The notes: a model not told the origin generated them from the letters alone. Shown: positions 29,769 to 38,559, counted from the first letter of the stretch. The stretch is DNA of 64,000 nucleotides from Salinibacter ruber DSM 13855 (GCF_000013045.1 NC_007677.1:1178001-1242000), one strand, 5' to 3'. A program made the numbers and translations.

Positions 29769-30836
29769 ATGCGCAGCTGGAGTCTCACATCACTGATTCG
29801 TCGTCTGGGACGACAAGGGGGCCTGAGCATGCTGCTTGGGATCGGGCTCATGGTCGGGATGTCGGTCCCGGCAAGCGGTCAGGACGTGGGGACGGGCGCG
29901 TTCTCGCGACTGGGGTTTGGGGCCCGGGGCATGGCGCTGGGCAACGCGCTGGTGGCCGACCCGTCCGCGGACGTGAGCCCGCACTACAATCCCGCCCTGC
30001 TCCCGTCCGCTTCTGGCCAGCGAGTCTCGGCGTCCGCCGCGCTGTTGTCGTTCGACCGGGAGCTGCAGTTCCTCGAATTTACGGCGCCCCTCGGCCCGAC
30101 CGCCGGGATTGGACTGAGCCTCACCCACGCCGGCGTCAACGACATCGACGGCCGCAACGCCGACGGCGTGCGCACCGAAACGCTGTCAACCGACGAGTTT
30201 GCGCTCTCGCTTGCGTTCGGCAACCGCTTCGCGGACTGGCTGGCGGTGGGCACAACCCTCACGCTCTACCAGTCCGACCTGCTGCCCGAGGTGGACCCCG
30301 TCCGGGGCTTTGGCGTCGACCTGGGCGTGCGGGTGCAGCCCACCGGGCGACTGTCCCTGGCCGCCACTGTCAAGGATCTGCTGGCCAAATACGAGTGGGA
30401 CGCCGCCCCGGCAGGCGGGGGCAGCCACACGGACCGATTTCCGGTGCGGGTACAGGTGGGCGGGAGCTATTCACTTCTCGACGAGCGCCTTCAATTTTTG
30501 GCGGAGATGGAGTCCCGATACACCACGCGGGACCGACGCGACCCACAGACGCTCGTAACGTCGGGCGGCCCGCGGGCACAGACGCGCACCGAGTCGTTCC
30601 TCCTGCACGACCTGCGGGCCCGGGTCGGGGTCGCCTACCGTCCCCTCAAGGTTCTTCGGCTCCGGGCCGGGGTCGACCGCCTTGGGGTGGACGACACGAG
30701 CGGCCTCCGCCCCAGCGCCGGGTTTGGCGTGCGGCAGTCCATCGGGGACCTCGACCTCCGTGTCAGCTACGCGGCCACGCTTGAGCCCTACGTCCGCACT
30801 GTCATGAACACCGGCACCGTAGAGCTCTTCCTGTGA
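29769..30836 (+). CDS. PorV/PorQ-like outer-membrane beta-barrel protein
   Basis: A 355-residue barrel protein. The signal peptide (about residues 19-35, ending PASGQ) is followed by the family-typical opening GTGAFSRLGFGARGMALGNALVADPSADVSPHYNPALL. Alternating beta-strands then run to an aromatic-ended C-terminus (TGTVELFL). PorV is the outer-membrane shuttle of type IX secretion, and the adjacent gene encodes a plausible sorting-tail protein. Many PorV-like paralogues have no proven secretion role. The start at 29769 lies 47 bp after the preceding stop. Confidence 0.8.
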   Translation: MRSWSLTSLIRRLGRQGGLSMLLGIGLMVGMSVPASGQDVGTGAFSRLGFGARGMALGNALVADPSADVSPHYNPALLPSASGQRVSASAALLSFDRELQFLEFTAPLGPTAGIGLSLTHAGVNDIDGRNADGVRTETLSTDEFALSLAFGNRFADWLAVGTTLTLYQSDLLPEVDPVRGFGVDLGVRVQPTGRLSLAATVKDLLAKYEWDAAPAGGGSHTDRFPVRVQVGGSYSLLDERLQFLAEMESRYTTRDRRDPQTLVTSGGPRAQTRTESFLLHDLRARVGVAYRPLKVLRLRAGVDRLGVDDTSGLRPSAGFGVRQSIGDLDLRVSYAATLEPYVRTVMNTGTVELFL

Positions 30837-30869
30837 GGGCCAACGGCAAGCACCGGTCGGCGGCGCCAC

Positions 30870-31667
30870 TCACCCGAGTCGGGACAGGAGCCCCGACAGG
30901 GCGTCGAGGCCGACCCCCGACACGCCCGTCCGAACGCGGAGGGTGCACCACAGGTCGAGCAGCATCATCTGGGCGGCGTGGATGGGGACGGCAATCCAGA
31001 AGGAGCGGCAGCGCCAGACGAGGGCGCCCAGCGCGATGCCGCCCACCACGGAGAGCAGCGCCTCCGGCCACGGCTTCGCGACGTGGAGGGCGGCGAAGGG
31101 AAGCGCCTGCACAAAAATGGCCGACAGGCCGAAGGTCGGCGCGGTGCCGAAGAGCACGAACCCGCGCCACAGGTACTCCCACCCGACCCAGTAGAAGAGA
31201 AACAGGGCCTCGTAGATGAAGAACACGGTCCAGTCTCGGGTTGCCGGCTGGTAGTGCGGGTACTGCTCCTGGAACGCCGCGCCGTCGGAGAGCACCCACG
31301 TTCCCACCGTCACGACCGGCAGGTAGAGGGCAGCGACGATGCTCGCAAAGCGCCATTCGCCCCGGCCCAGGCCGATCTCGTCCAGGGTGGACGCAAAGAA
31401 TGCCCGGAGGGCCACCGCCGGCACCACGAAGCCGAGCAGGCCCTGCATCCCGAACCACCAGCCCCAGGTCGCTAGTCCCTGCCAGCTTCGAGGAACGAAT
31501 CCAGCAAGGTGGGTGCGGAAGAGCCCGCGGTCTCCCAGAATGACCTGGAGGACGACGAGCACCGCCGCGGCCGTGAGGACGAACGTCGTTTGCCCGTCGA
31601 GGGACGCGGCGGCCCGGCGGAGGCGACGCCACTCGGTCCGGAGGCGGGCGGCCAGTGCGTGCAGCAT
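30870..31667 (-). CDS. CPBP-family intramembrane metalloprotease
   Basis: A 265-residue protein with several transmembrane helices. The CAAX-protease/bacteriocin-processing (CPBP) motifs are visible: EYLWRGFVLFG near residue 165 (the EExxR-like element, here with one Glu), FAALHVAKPWPEALLS (FxxxH), and a third element near IAVPIHAAQMM. Eukaryotic relatives process prenylated proteins; bacterial roles vary and the substrate is unknown. It is convergent with the PorV-like gene, with 33 bp between stops. Confidence 0.85.
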   Translation of the reverse strand: MLHALAARLRTEWRRLRRAAASLDGQTTFVLTAAAVLVVLQVILGDRGLFRTHLAGFVPRSWQGLATWGWWFGMQGLLGFVVPAVALRAFFASTLDEIGLGRGEWRFASIVAALYLPVVTVGTWVLSDGAAFQEQYPHYQPATRDWTVFFIYEALFLFYWVGWEYLWRGFVLFGTAPTFGLSAIFVQALPFAALHVAKPWPEALLSVVGGIALGALVWRCRSFWIAVPIHAAQMMLLDLWCTLRVRTGVSGVGLDALSGLLSRLG

Positions 31668-31757
31668 GGGGGGCAGGAAGTTGAGCAGCGAACGCGGTGC
31701 CGAGAAGACCGGGGCGGAGGCGGCAGTGCTCCTGCGCGCCCACGGGGGCCGGTGGGG

Positions 31758-34454
31758 TCAGGGCCGAGGGGGCGATTGAGGGGCAGTCGGGGGCGCAGGG
31801 GGCTCCAAGAAGCGCGCAAGGAACTCGTAGGTCCGCACGAGACGATCCAGGCGCTGGCGTGGAGAGGCCGAGGCCGACATGTCGTGTCCCACCTCAGGGT
31901 ACCGCACGTACTCGACGGGCCGATCCAGGATCTTGAGGCGTTTGTACAGGCGCTCGCCCTGAGACGGCCCCACACGCCGGTCGGCCCCGCCCTGCATCAG
32001 CAAAAGCGGCGTGCGGATCCGGTGCGCGTACGTGAGCGGCGAGTTGCGGTGAAGGGCGGTCCAGGGCGTCTGGGCGGTCGAGTCGGGAGACGGAAGCCGG
32101 GAGGAGAGGACGGGGTCGCCGAGCGAACGCGGCGGAACGCCGTCCCAGGGATATCCGCCAAACTCCGCCGGCACGAGACGCCACGCACGGCCGCCCCCCA
32201 GCAGGGCCGGGAGGTCGTACACGCCGTTGAGCGCAACGGCCGCGGCGAACCGGTTCGTTCGGCCGAGAATCCAGGCGGTCAGGGTGCCGCCGTACCCGGT
32301 CCCGCCGAGGGCCACCCGGGTGGAGTCCGTCCACGACAGCGCCGCGGCAGAATCCGCAAGGGCGAGAATATCGCGGGCAGGACCGGGGCCCCAGTTTTTG
32401 TCGTTAGCGCGCCGGAAGGCCGTTCCGAAGCCCGCCGAGCCCCGCGGAAACCCCTCGACGAGCCCCAGGCCGCGGCCCGTGAGGTACTGCCGCTCGAACC
32501 ACGCCTCCGGCGTATAGGGGGCACTCAAGGCCGGAGGTCCGCCACGCGCCTGCACGAACAGGGGATGCCGGAGCGAGTCCGCGAAGGCGACCGGCCGCGT
32601 CACCCATCCGGTGACGGCGAGGCTGTCGTGGGAGACCGTCATGCGGTCGGGGGGTGCCACCTGTCGGCGAGACAACCACTCGGCGTTGGGGGTGGCAAGG
32701 GGCCGCTCGTTGTTGAAGCTGACGGTATTGGCGTAGAGGGCCGAGGGCGTGGTTGGGTCCGTTGAGGCGTATACGGCGGTCGCGTCGGTCACGTCGAACG
32801 AGTGTATGGCCCGTGCGGCCGACGTCAGTTGTTCAGCCTCGGCGGGCCGAACCATGGTCGAGTCGAACGTGAACGTATTCCGCGATGTGGCCCGGTCCGT
32901 GGGCAGGGTTGGGCTTGGGGCCTGGGGAGCCCCGTCGGTCGTGTCCTGGGCGAAGGGGGTGAAGCGGAAAAGGGGGCGTCCGCCCTCCGAGGGGGCCGTG
33001 GTGTACAGGTACCAGCCATCGGGGGCCCATGTGACCGACGTCACGTCGCGGTCGAGGGCGCTCGTGAGAATGCGGGGCTGGGAGCGGCCATCCAGTGCAA
33101 AAAGCCCGATCTCGGCGGGGGCGTCGCTCGAAGGGGCGAGCGATTCGACTCGGAAGGCCACCGTGCTGCCGTCGGTCGTGACGGAGGGGGAGGTCAGGGT
33201 ATGGTTCTCAATGCGGAGCAGGCGACGGAGCCGAGGGGTGTTCAGATCGGCCACGTACAGGTTGCGCCGACGGACGCGGTCGGGCGATTCGTTCGTGGCG
33301 GGCATCCCGCTTACGACGACCTGCTCGCCCCCGGGGAGCCAGTCGGCCTGGCCGTAGGAGCGGTAGCCGCCCGTCAAGAGGCGAGGCGTGGGGCGCGGCG
33401 GGCGCCCGGAACGGATGCCCGCGGGAAGGTCCACCACGTAATGATGGCGGTAGGTCGGCGTGGGCCGGAGTTGCCGCTCGCCCTGTATCTCGAGCCGGGA
33501 GGAGACGAGGGCCGTCCCGGAACGGCGGTTCTGGTGCATCCATCGCCGGACCTGTGCGAGGGTGCCGTTCGGGGCGGCGGCGGTGTCGGGCCGCACGGCA
33601 ACCGTCGTCGTATCGGAACGGAGCCGAAACCGGTCAAACACCGCCTGTAGGCTATCGGGCGAGAGGCCCGCGAGGCGACGCACGGGCGGGGCGGTGAGGG
33701 TGTCCGAGAGGGACGAATGCCGCGGAACGTGGAGGGTGTCGGTCGTGTCCGTGGGCGTCTGAGGCCGGCCGTCCGCGTCCACCGCGAGGGTATCGACGGG
33801 ACGAAGCGTCCGGTCGTGTCGGAGGACGAGAAGGGTGTCGGGCGGAGGGGTGCGAATGGTATCCGACGCCGTGCGGCCGGGGCGTTCAGTAGGGGGACGG
33901 CGGGCTGTCTGGCGCCGAACGGCCGGCTCGGGGACGTGGCTCGCGAAGAGCAGTCGCTCTCCATCCGGGCCCCACTGGGGGGCCTGGGCCCCGTGTGGCG
34001 TATCGGTCAGCCGATACGGAACGCCTCCGTTGAGAGGAATCACGAACACCTGCGGCGTGCCGTTTACGGGGCGGACGAAGGCGAGGTGTGTGCCGTCGGG
34101 GTGCCAGGCGGGCGCGCGGATGTCGTGTTCGTCTTGGAACAGCAGGCGCGGATCGTCCCGTCCGCTCGTCCGGGCCACGTACAGCCGGGCACGAGGCGCG
34201 GGGGCCTGGCCGGGTGAGAGGCGACGCACCGTGTAGGCCACGGACCGCCCGCGGGGGGACAGGGCGACCTCCGTCACCTCCCGTATCCGGTACAGGTCCC
34301 GGGCCTGGACGGGCCGCTCCTCGTCCGAGGAGACTTGTGCAGATGCCGCCGTGGGAAGGAGGAGGCCCGTGAGGAGACCCACCAGAAGGACAGGGACGGT
34401 CGTGCGGCGGACGCTAGGGGGATACGGTGACGCCGAGCCGGAACAGATTTGCAT
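31758..34454 (-). CDS. S9-family prolyl-oligopeptidase-like protein, catalytic Ser replaced
   Basis: An 898-residue exported protein with a signal peptide (VLLVGLLTGLLLPTAASAQ), a long N-terminal propeller and a C-terminal alpha/beta-hydrolase domain. Family features include VEVALSPRGRSVAYTV-like blades, WHPDGTHLAFVRPV, and the acid and histidine sites GGADRRVGPSQ and YPEVGHDMS. The nucleophile elbow, normally GxSYGG, reads GGTGYGG. Gly (codon 32295-32297, about residue 720) stands where Ser is expected, so peptidase activity is doubtful. The ATG at 34454 overlaps the PagL-like gene by 41 bp; another in-frame ATG is at 34487. Confidence 0.87.
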   Translation of the reverse strand: MQICSGSASPYPPSVRRTTVPVLLVGLLTGLLLPTAASAQVSSDEERPVQARDLYRIREVTEVALSPRGRSVAYTVRRLSPGQAPAPRARLYVARTSGRDDPRLLFQDEHDIRAPAWHPDGTHLAFVRPVNGTPQVFVIPLNGGVPYRLTDTPHGAQAPQWGPDGERLLFASHVPEPAVRRQTARRPPTERPGRTASDTIRTPPPDTLLVLRHDRTLRPVDTLAVDADGRPQTPTDTTDTLHVPRHSSLSDTLTAPPVRRLAGLSPDSLQAVFDRFRLRSDTTTVAVRPDTAAAPNGTLAQVRRWMHQNRRSGTALVSSRLEIQGERQLRPTPTYRHHYVVDLPAGIRSGRPPRPTPRLLTGGYRSYGQADWLPGGEQVVVSGMPATNESPDRVRRRNLYVADLNTPRLRRLLRIENHTLTSPSVTTDGSTVAFRVESLAPSSDAPAEIGLFALDGRSQPRILTSALDRDVTSVTWAPDGWYLYTTAPSEGGRPLFRFTPFAQDTTDGAPQAPSPTLPTDRATSRNTFTFDSTMVRPAEAEQLTSAARAIHSFDVTDATAVYASTDPTTPSALYANTVSFNNERPLATPNAEWLSRRQVAPPDRMTVSHDSLAVTGWVTRPVAFADSLRHPLFVQARGGPPALSAPYTPEAWFERQYLTGRGLGLVEGFPRGSAGFGTAFRRANDKNWGPGPARDILALADSAAALSWTDSTRVALGGTGYGGTLTAWILGRTNRFAAAVALNGVYDLPALLGGGRAWRLVPAEFGGYPWDGVPPRSLGDPVLSSRLPSPDSTAQTPWTALHRNSPLTYAHRIRTPLLLMQGGADRRVGPSQGERLYKRLKILDRPVEYVRYPEVGHDMSASASPRQRLDRLVRTYEFLARFLEPPAPPTAPQSPPRP

Positions 34455-35139
34455 CAACGCCAGGATTGATTTGTCCACGAAAGCCATTCGACAGGTGGTG
34501 GTAGCGGTAGCCAGCAGTGAGAGTCAGGGTGGGGGTCAGGACCACACGGACGCCCGCCCCCACATCGAACATAAAGTTCAGCGACCGTCCTAGCGCATTG
34601 GGGACGGAGCGGTCGAAAAACGCGAGGCCGGTGCTTCCCGCGACGAACGGTTGGACGCGTTTGTGGGGCCGGTAGGTGAGGCGTAGGCCCGCCGGGCGGA
34701 CCCCAACGCCGACTGCGGTTCGATCCTGGGGACGAGAGGAGGACATCCGCGCCGGACTCGATTCGTCGGATGGGAGGGAGGGAAGGGCGCCAGACGGGAT
34801 CGACAGGAAGAGAACGGGAAGCAGGTCTGCCGTGTACGTGAGGGTCGGGCCGTCGAAACTCGGAGAGGGGGAGGCCGGCGCCAGGAGGCGGTGGTAGTGC
34901 AGCCCAACCAGTCCCACTCGGGCGCGCCGGATGTTTCCGATGAGGCGTCCGGTCGCGAACGAACCGGCGGCCCATACGCCGACGGCATTCGTAGAGGGGG
35001 CGGGAGCGAGGCCGTCCGTCGTCTGGCCCGCGCAGGGGACAACGACACCGAGGCTGACAAGTACAGTGAGGACGATAAGGCGAGCGTGCAAAATCGGGAG
35101 CAAGTTCGTCCGTAGCAGCGCGTGAGGGCGGGGGCGCAT
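34414..35139 (-). CDS. PagL-like acyloxyacyl hydrolase (lipid A deacylase family)
   Basis: A 241-residue outer-membrane-type protein. The signal peptide from the ATG at 35139 ends VVVPCAGQ. Beta-strand-like segments lead to the C-terminal motif TAGYRYHHLSNGFRGQINPGVDANLFRLGVTV. This matches the catalytic His-x-Ser-Asn and the following Asn-Pro-Gly of PagL enzymes, which remove the 3-O-acyl chain of lipid A. Other in-frame starts reach 35208. Its 3' end overlaps the S9-like gene, indicating co-transcription. It is divergent from the hydrolase at 35214. Confidence 0.75.
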   Translation of the reverse strand: MRPRPHALLRTNLLPILHARLIVLTVLVSLGVVVPCAGQTTDGLAPAPSTNAVGVWAAGSFATGRLIGNIRRARVGLVGLHYHRLLAPASPSPSFDGPTLTYTADLLPVLFLSIPSGALPSLPSDESSPARMSSSRPQDRTAVGVGVRPAGLRLTYRPHKRVQPFVAGSTGLAFFDRSVPNALGRSLNFMFDVGAGVRVVLTPTLTLTAGYRYHHLSNGFRGQINPGVDANLFRLGVTVSP

Positions 35140-35213
35140 CCAGTCCAGCAACACACGGCTCCGGAGTCCGGGGCCGTGCGAGCAGTTCATTCTCTCACTC
35201 AACCCCATCCTAC

Positions 35214-35990
35214 ATGGAGCTTTTCCACAACCAGTACGGCGACTCCGGGCCTCCGTTCATCCTTCTCCACGGGCTTCTGGGCGCGCACGGCAACTGGCAC
35301 ACCCTCAGCCGGACGGCGTTCCAAGACGTGGCCCGCGTGTACGCCGTGGATCAACGCAACCACGGACGGTCGCCCCACGCCGACGCAATGGACTACCCAA
35401 CCCTCGCGACGGACCTGCGCCGGTTCATCGATCGGCACGACCTCGCCCCGGCCGCCGTGCTGGGCCACTCGATGGGCGGGAAGACCGCCATGCAAGCTGC
35501 GCTCTCGCATCCGGATCGGGTTGACCGGCTGATCGTCGTGGACATGGCCCCGAAGGCGTATCCGCCCCACCACACCAAACTGCTGGATGCACTCGCCCGC
35601 ATCGACCCGACGGCGTACGACGGCCGCGACGAGATTGACGACGTACTGGCCGAGGACGTGCCGTCCTGGCCCATCCGCCAGTTTCTGCTCAAAAATCTCG
35701 ACTACGACGGCGAGACCTACACCTGGCGCATGAATTTGGACGCCATTCGTGCGCACTACGACGACATTACGGCGGCCCTGCCCCGCACGCCGACCTACGA
35801 GGGCCCAGCCCTCTTCGTGCGGGGCGGGGCCTCGGACTACGTGGCCGACGAGGACCGCGAGGGCATCCGGGCGCGCTTCCCCAACGCCGAGCTCGTGACC
35901 ATCGACGGGGCGGGCCACTGGGTCCACGCCGACGCCCCCGACGCACTGGCCGAGGTGGTAACCGACTTCCTCACCGAGGCGGCACCGTGA
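35214..35990 (+). CDS. Alpha/beta hydrolase (YbfF-like esterase)
   Basis: A 258-residue soluble hydrolase. The oxyanion region is LLHGLLGAHGNW, followed by VDQRNHGRSPH. The nucleophile is Ser in LGHSMGGKTAM near residue 88. The acid is likely Asp in GGASDYVADED and the His is in GAGHWVHADAP. Its closest well-known relatives are YbfF-type acyl-CoA/ester hydrolases. The natural substrate is unknown. No signal peptide is seen. Confidence 0.88.
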   Translation: MELFHNQYGDSGPPFILLHGLLGAHGNWHTLSRTAFQDVARVYAVDQRNHGRSPHADAMDYPTLATDLRRFIDRHDLAPAAVLGHSMGGKTAMQAALSHPDRVDRLIVVDMAPKAYPPHHTKLLDALARIDPTAYDGRDEIDDVLAEDVPSWPIRQFLLKNLDYDGETYTWRMNLDAIRAHYDDITAALPRTPTYEGPALFVRGGASDYVADEDREGIRARFPNAELVTIDGAGHWVHADAPDALAEVVTDFLTEAAP

Positions 35991-36065
35991 GCGGGGGTCG
36001 ACACGAGGCGCGCCAGTTCGTAGGTTGCGGGCGCACCGTTCTCGTACAATTCCCCACGTGTACTC

Positions 36066-36869
36066 ATGGACCTAGGACTTTCGAATCGGACTGCTTTCGT
36101 GGCCGGGGCGAGCAAGGGGCTGGGCCGGGCGACCGCCCACGAGCTCGCCCGGGAAGGGTGCAGCGTCGCCCTGTGTTCGCGGGACGGAGACCGCATCCGG
36201 ACGGCGGCGAAGGCCATCCGCGACGATACGGGCGCCGAGGTGTTGCCCCTCGTCTGTGACGTCACCGATGCGGAGCAGGTCGAAAGCGCCATCGCCCAGA
36301 CGGCCAATACGTTCGGCGGCCTCCACGTGCTCGTCACCAATGCCGGCGGCCCGCCCTCCGGAGCGGCCACGGAGCTGGACCCGTCCGACTACCGCGACGC
36401 GGTGGAGCTGAATCTGATGAGCACCATCTCGCTCTGCGACGCCGCGCTTCCACACCTCCGCATGGCGGCGGCGGAGGACGACCATGCCCGCGTCATCATG
36501 GTAACGAGTGTGTCGTCGAAGCAACCCATCCCCACCCTTGCGCTGTCCAACACGGCCCGCGCGGGTGTGCAGGGCTACGCCAAGAGCCTGGCCGACGACC
36601 TGGGGCCCACCGGGATCACGGTCAACACCGTGCTGCCCGGCTACACCCGCACCCAACGGCTCGAAGACCTGGCCGACGAGATACAGGAGCGAACCGGCCA
36701 GTCGCGGACGGAGATCGAGGCGGGCTGGGCGGACGACAACGCGCTTCCACGCATCGGCGAGCCGGACGAGTTTGCCGCGACGGTGGCCTTCCTCGCCAGT
36801 GCGCGTGCCGGCTACGTGACCGGCGTGGCGTTCCCCGTCGATGGGGGACGCAGCAAGCACCTCCTGTGA
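36066..36869 (+). CDS. SDR-family protein lacking the YxxxK catalytic pair
   Basis: A 267-residue Rossmann protein resembling 3-oxoacyl-ACP reductases. The cofactor motif is AGASKGLGRA, a TGxxxGxG variant, followed by CDVTDAEQ and TNAGGPPSG. The catalytic Ser lies in TSVSSKQP. Where YxxxK is expected, hand alignment gives SNTAR in LSNTARAGVQGYAKSL, so both Tyr and Lys are replaced. The C-terminal LPGYTRTQRL and GVAFPVDGG are typical. A subgroup of BKR-like SDRs with this deviation is known but its activity is unclear. It may act as an oxidoreductase by another route, or not at all. Confidence 0.85.
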   Translation: MDLGLSNRTAFVAGASKGLGRATAHELAREGCSVALCSRDGDRIRTAAKAIRDDTGAEVLPLVCDVTDAEQVESAIAQTANTFGGLHVLVTNAGGPPSGAATELDPSDYRDAVELNLMSTISLCDAALPHLRMAAAEDDHARVIMVTSVSSKQPIPTLALSNTARAGVQGYAKSLADDLGPTGITVNTVLPGYTRTQRLEDLADEIQERTGQSRTEIEAGWADDNALPRIGEPDEFAATVAFLASARAGYVTGVAFPVDGGRSKHLL

Positions 36870-36900
36870 GGCGCCGCGCGCTCCCCATCGGTCGGGGAGA

Positions 36901-36954
36901 AAATAAAAAAGCCCCGGACCGCGGGGCGGGGAGGGGGAGGGCGCGGCCCGGGGC
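36901..36954 (-). terminator. Rho-independent terminator, minus strand
   Basis: A 13-bp stem with one mismatch: GCCCCGG-A-CCGCG from 36911 against CGCGG-C-CCGGGGC ending 36954. On the minus strand it is followed by TTTTTTATTT (36910-36901). It suits transcripts from the hydrolase gene that ends at 37123, about 170 nt away. Confidence 0.8.
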
Positions 36955-37045
36955 AAAAACCCTGGAGCGGACGGCAGCCTGTGGCTGCTGCCCTGTCGTA
37001 ATTCACCCGTTCATAAGCACACGCAGATTTTTTTGCTCCGCTAAC

Positions 37046-37079
37046 TTTCGGTGAACCGGGCCGATTCACCGAAATTTTC
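37046..37079 (+). terminator. Perfect hairpin followed by TTTTCT; terminator or RNA element
   Basis: TTTCGGTGAA (37046-37055) and TTCACCGAAA (37065-37074) form a perfect 10-bp stem, and CGG/CCG inside the loop may extend it. TTTT follows on the plus strand. It is 177 bp after the SDR stop and just before the convergent hydrolase stop. It may end the SDR transcript. Confidence 0.55.
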
Positions 37080-37122
37080 TGCCCCTCACGGAAAGGGACG
37101 GGGGCGCCTTCGTCCGGGGGGC

Positions 37123-38127
37123 TCAGTGGAGGTCGAGGAAGGAGTCCAGGGCATCGAAAAAGGGTGCTGGGGCTTCCCAATGGGGGAGCAGGCCCCCGGG
37201 AAGGGCCTGGTGGGAAAGGTCGCGGGCGTTTTGGGAGAGGACCGCAGGGAGTCGCTCGAACGACTGCACGGTGGAGCCGGGCGTGGTGGGGGTAAGGAGA
37301 AGGGTGGGGCGGTAGAGGCGTGCGTAGACGTCGTCTGAGACGTTTGGGACCGAGAGGGTGCCGTCCACGAACCGGAGCGGGGCCCGGTAGGCCCCACGGA
37401 CCTGCGCAGTCTGTTCGGCGTAGTCGAGCAGCGCGTCGGGGATGGCGTCCGGGCTCAGGAAGATCTGCCGGGCGTAGTAGTCTCGGAGTGACGCGCGGCG
37501 GGTGAGGCGGTGGTAGAGCAGTTCGAACGTGCCGGTGTGGTCGGCCAGGGCGAGCCCCAGGCGGCCGGGCGTGGACGGGCCCTGCGTGGGGGCGAAGCCG
37601 GTCGGGGACACGAGCACGAGTCGGCGCACGAGCGGGGCGGCCTGCAGGGCCACCTGGGCGGCGTACTCGCCCCCCAACGACAACGCGACGACGTCGGCGG
37701 GGGCGCCGGGCACCTCGTCGAGGAAGTGGTAGAGCTGTCGTTCGTACAGCGCCGGGGCGTAGGTGCGGGGCCCCCGGTCCGACCGCCCGAAGCCGAGCCA
37801 GTCGAGCGCGTAGACGGGCCGGTCGGTGGTCGCTGCCAGATGCTCGGCGATGGGCTGCATCTCGCGGCTCGACGCGACGGCGTTGAAGCTGTGGAGCAGC
37901 ACGACCGGCGGCCCGGTGCCGGGGCGGACGTAGCATTGGGCACGGCCGTCCGGCGTCTCGACCGGACGCGGTTCCAGATCGAGCGCCGGGGGCAAAGACA
38001 GCGGCGACGGCAGCGTGCGTCGGTAGGCCCAGCGGGCGGCGGCAAGGCTGGCGTAGGTGCCCGCCAGGGTCGCCCCGGCGGTCAGCACGGCGCGCCCGAA
38101 CGAGGAGGACGAAGACGAATCGGACAT
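37123..38127 (-). CDS. Alpha/beta hydrolase with N-terminal membrane anchor
   Basis: A 334-residue protein. A Ser-rich start and a hydrophobic helix (about residues 12-34) suggest membrane anchoring. The hydrolase domain has VVLLHSFNAVASS, ALDWLGFGRSDRGPRTY, the nucleophile Ser in ALSLGGEYAAQ near residue 147 and the catalytic His in GGLLPHWEAPAPF. It resembles plant-chloroplast-like and cyanobacterial hydrolases of unknown substrate. A tRNA gene lies divergently 128 bp upstream of its start. Confidence 0.82.
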   Translation of the reverse strand: MSDSSSSSSFGRAVLTAGATLAGTYASLAAARWAYRRTLPSPLSLPPALDLEPRPVETPDGRAQCYVRPGTGPPVVLLHSFNAVASSREMQPIAEHLAATTDRPVYALDWLGFGRSDRGPRTYAPALYERQLYHFLDEVPGAPADVVALSLGGEYAAQVALQAAPLVRRLVLVSPTGFAPTQGPSTPGRLGLALADHTGTFELLYHRLTRRASLRDYYARQIFLSPDAIPDALLDYAEQTAQVRGAYRAPLRFVDGTLSVPNVSDDVYARLYRPTLLLTPTTPGSTVQSFERLPAVLSQNARDLSHQALPGGLLPHWEAPAPFFDALDSFLDLH

Positions 38128-38254
38128 CGGAACGGGAGGGGGGCAGAAACAATAGATCGGATCCTCGAACGCCGCTCCGGCACCGACGTTCAGCCTGGAA
38201 CCCGTCCCGCCCCATTGGCTACGCCCTTGTGGACGCGTCCGGACGGCCGAGCAT

Positions 38255-38327
38255 GCCCCTGTAGCTCAACTGGAGAGAGCGGTGGCCTCCTAAGCCGCAA
38301 GTCGCGGTTCGAGTCCGCGCAGGGGTA
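38255..38327 (+). tRNA. tRNA-Arg (anticodon CCT)
   Basis: A 73-nt cloverleaf. The acceptor stem GCCCCTG pairs with CAGGGGT, with one G-U pair at the end. The D arm is GCTC/GAGC. The anticodon stem GTGGC/GCCGC encloses the loop CTCCTAA, giving anticodon CCT, which reads AGG. The T arm is CGCGG-TTCGAGT-CCGCG. The discriminator base is A and CCA is not encoded. Confidence 0.95.
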
Positions 38328-38358
38328 CTGCGCATTTCAGTCAACCATTGGTAGACGT

Positions 38359-38559
38359 ATGAGCACCTGTGCGGCCACCAACAAGGACGGAACCCCGTGC
38401 AGCAATTCCACGGCGGCGGGCAGTGCGTACTGTCACGTGCACCAGAACGCCGGTGCGGACACGGAGGCGGACGAGCACGGGTTCGGGGTGATGCTGGCCA
38501 GTGCCCTCGCTGTCATTCTCGTGACCCACTTCCTTCTGCAGTTCGTCCTAGGGGCGTAA
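38359..38559 (+). CDS. Small zinc-motif membrane protein
   Basis: A 66-residue protein starting 32 bp after the tRNA. The N-terminal motif C-x6-C-x10-C-x2-H (CAATNKDGTPC, then YCHVH) resembles the short zinc-binding motif of DUF5763-type proteins. The C-terminal half holds one transmembrane helix (VMLASALAVILVTHFLLQFVL). The likely topology is a cytoplasmic zinc knuckle with a membrane anchor. The function is unknown. Confidence 0.7.
   Translation: MSTCAATNKDGTPCSNSTAAGSAYCHVHQNAGADTEADEHGFGVMLASALAVILVTHFLLQFVLGA

Noticed and set aside
36812-38215. Open frame of 467 codons on the minus strand overlapping the hydrolase and the terminator
   Set aside because: Pro/Arg-rich shadow of the hydrolase gene running through a terminator hairpin.
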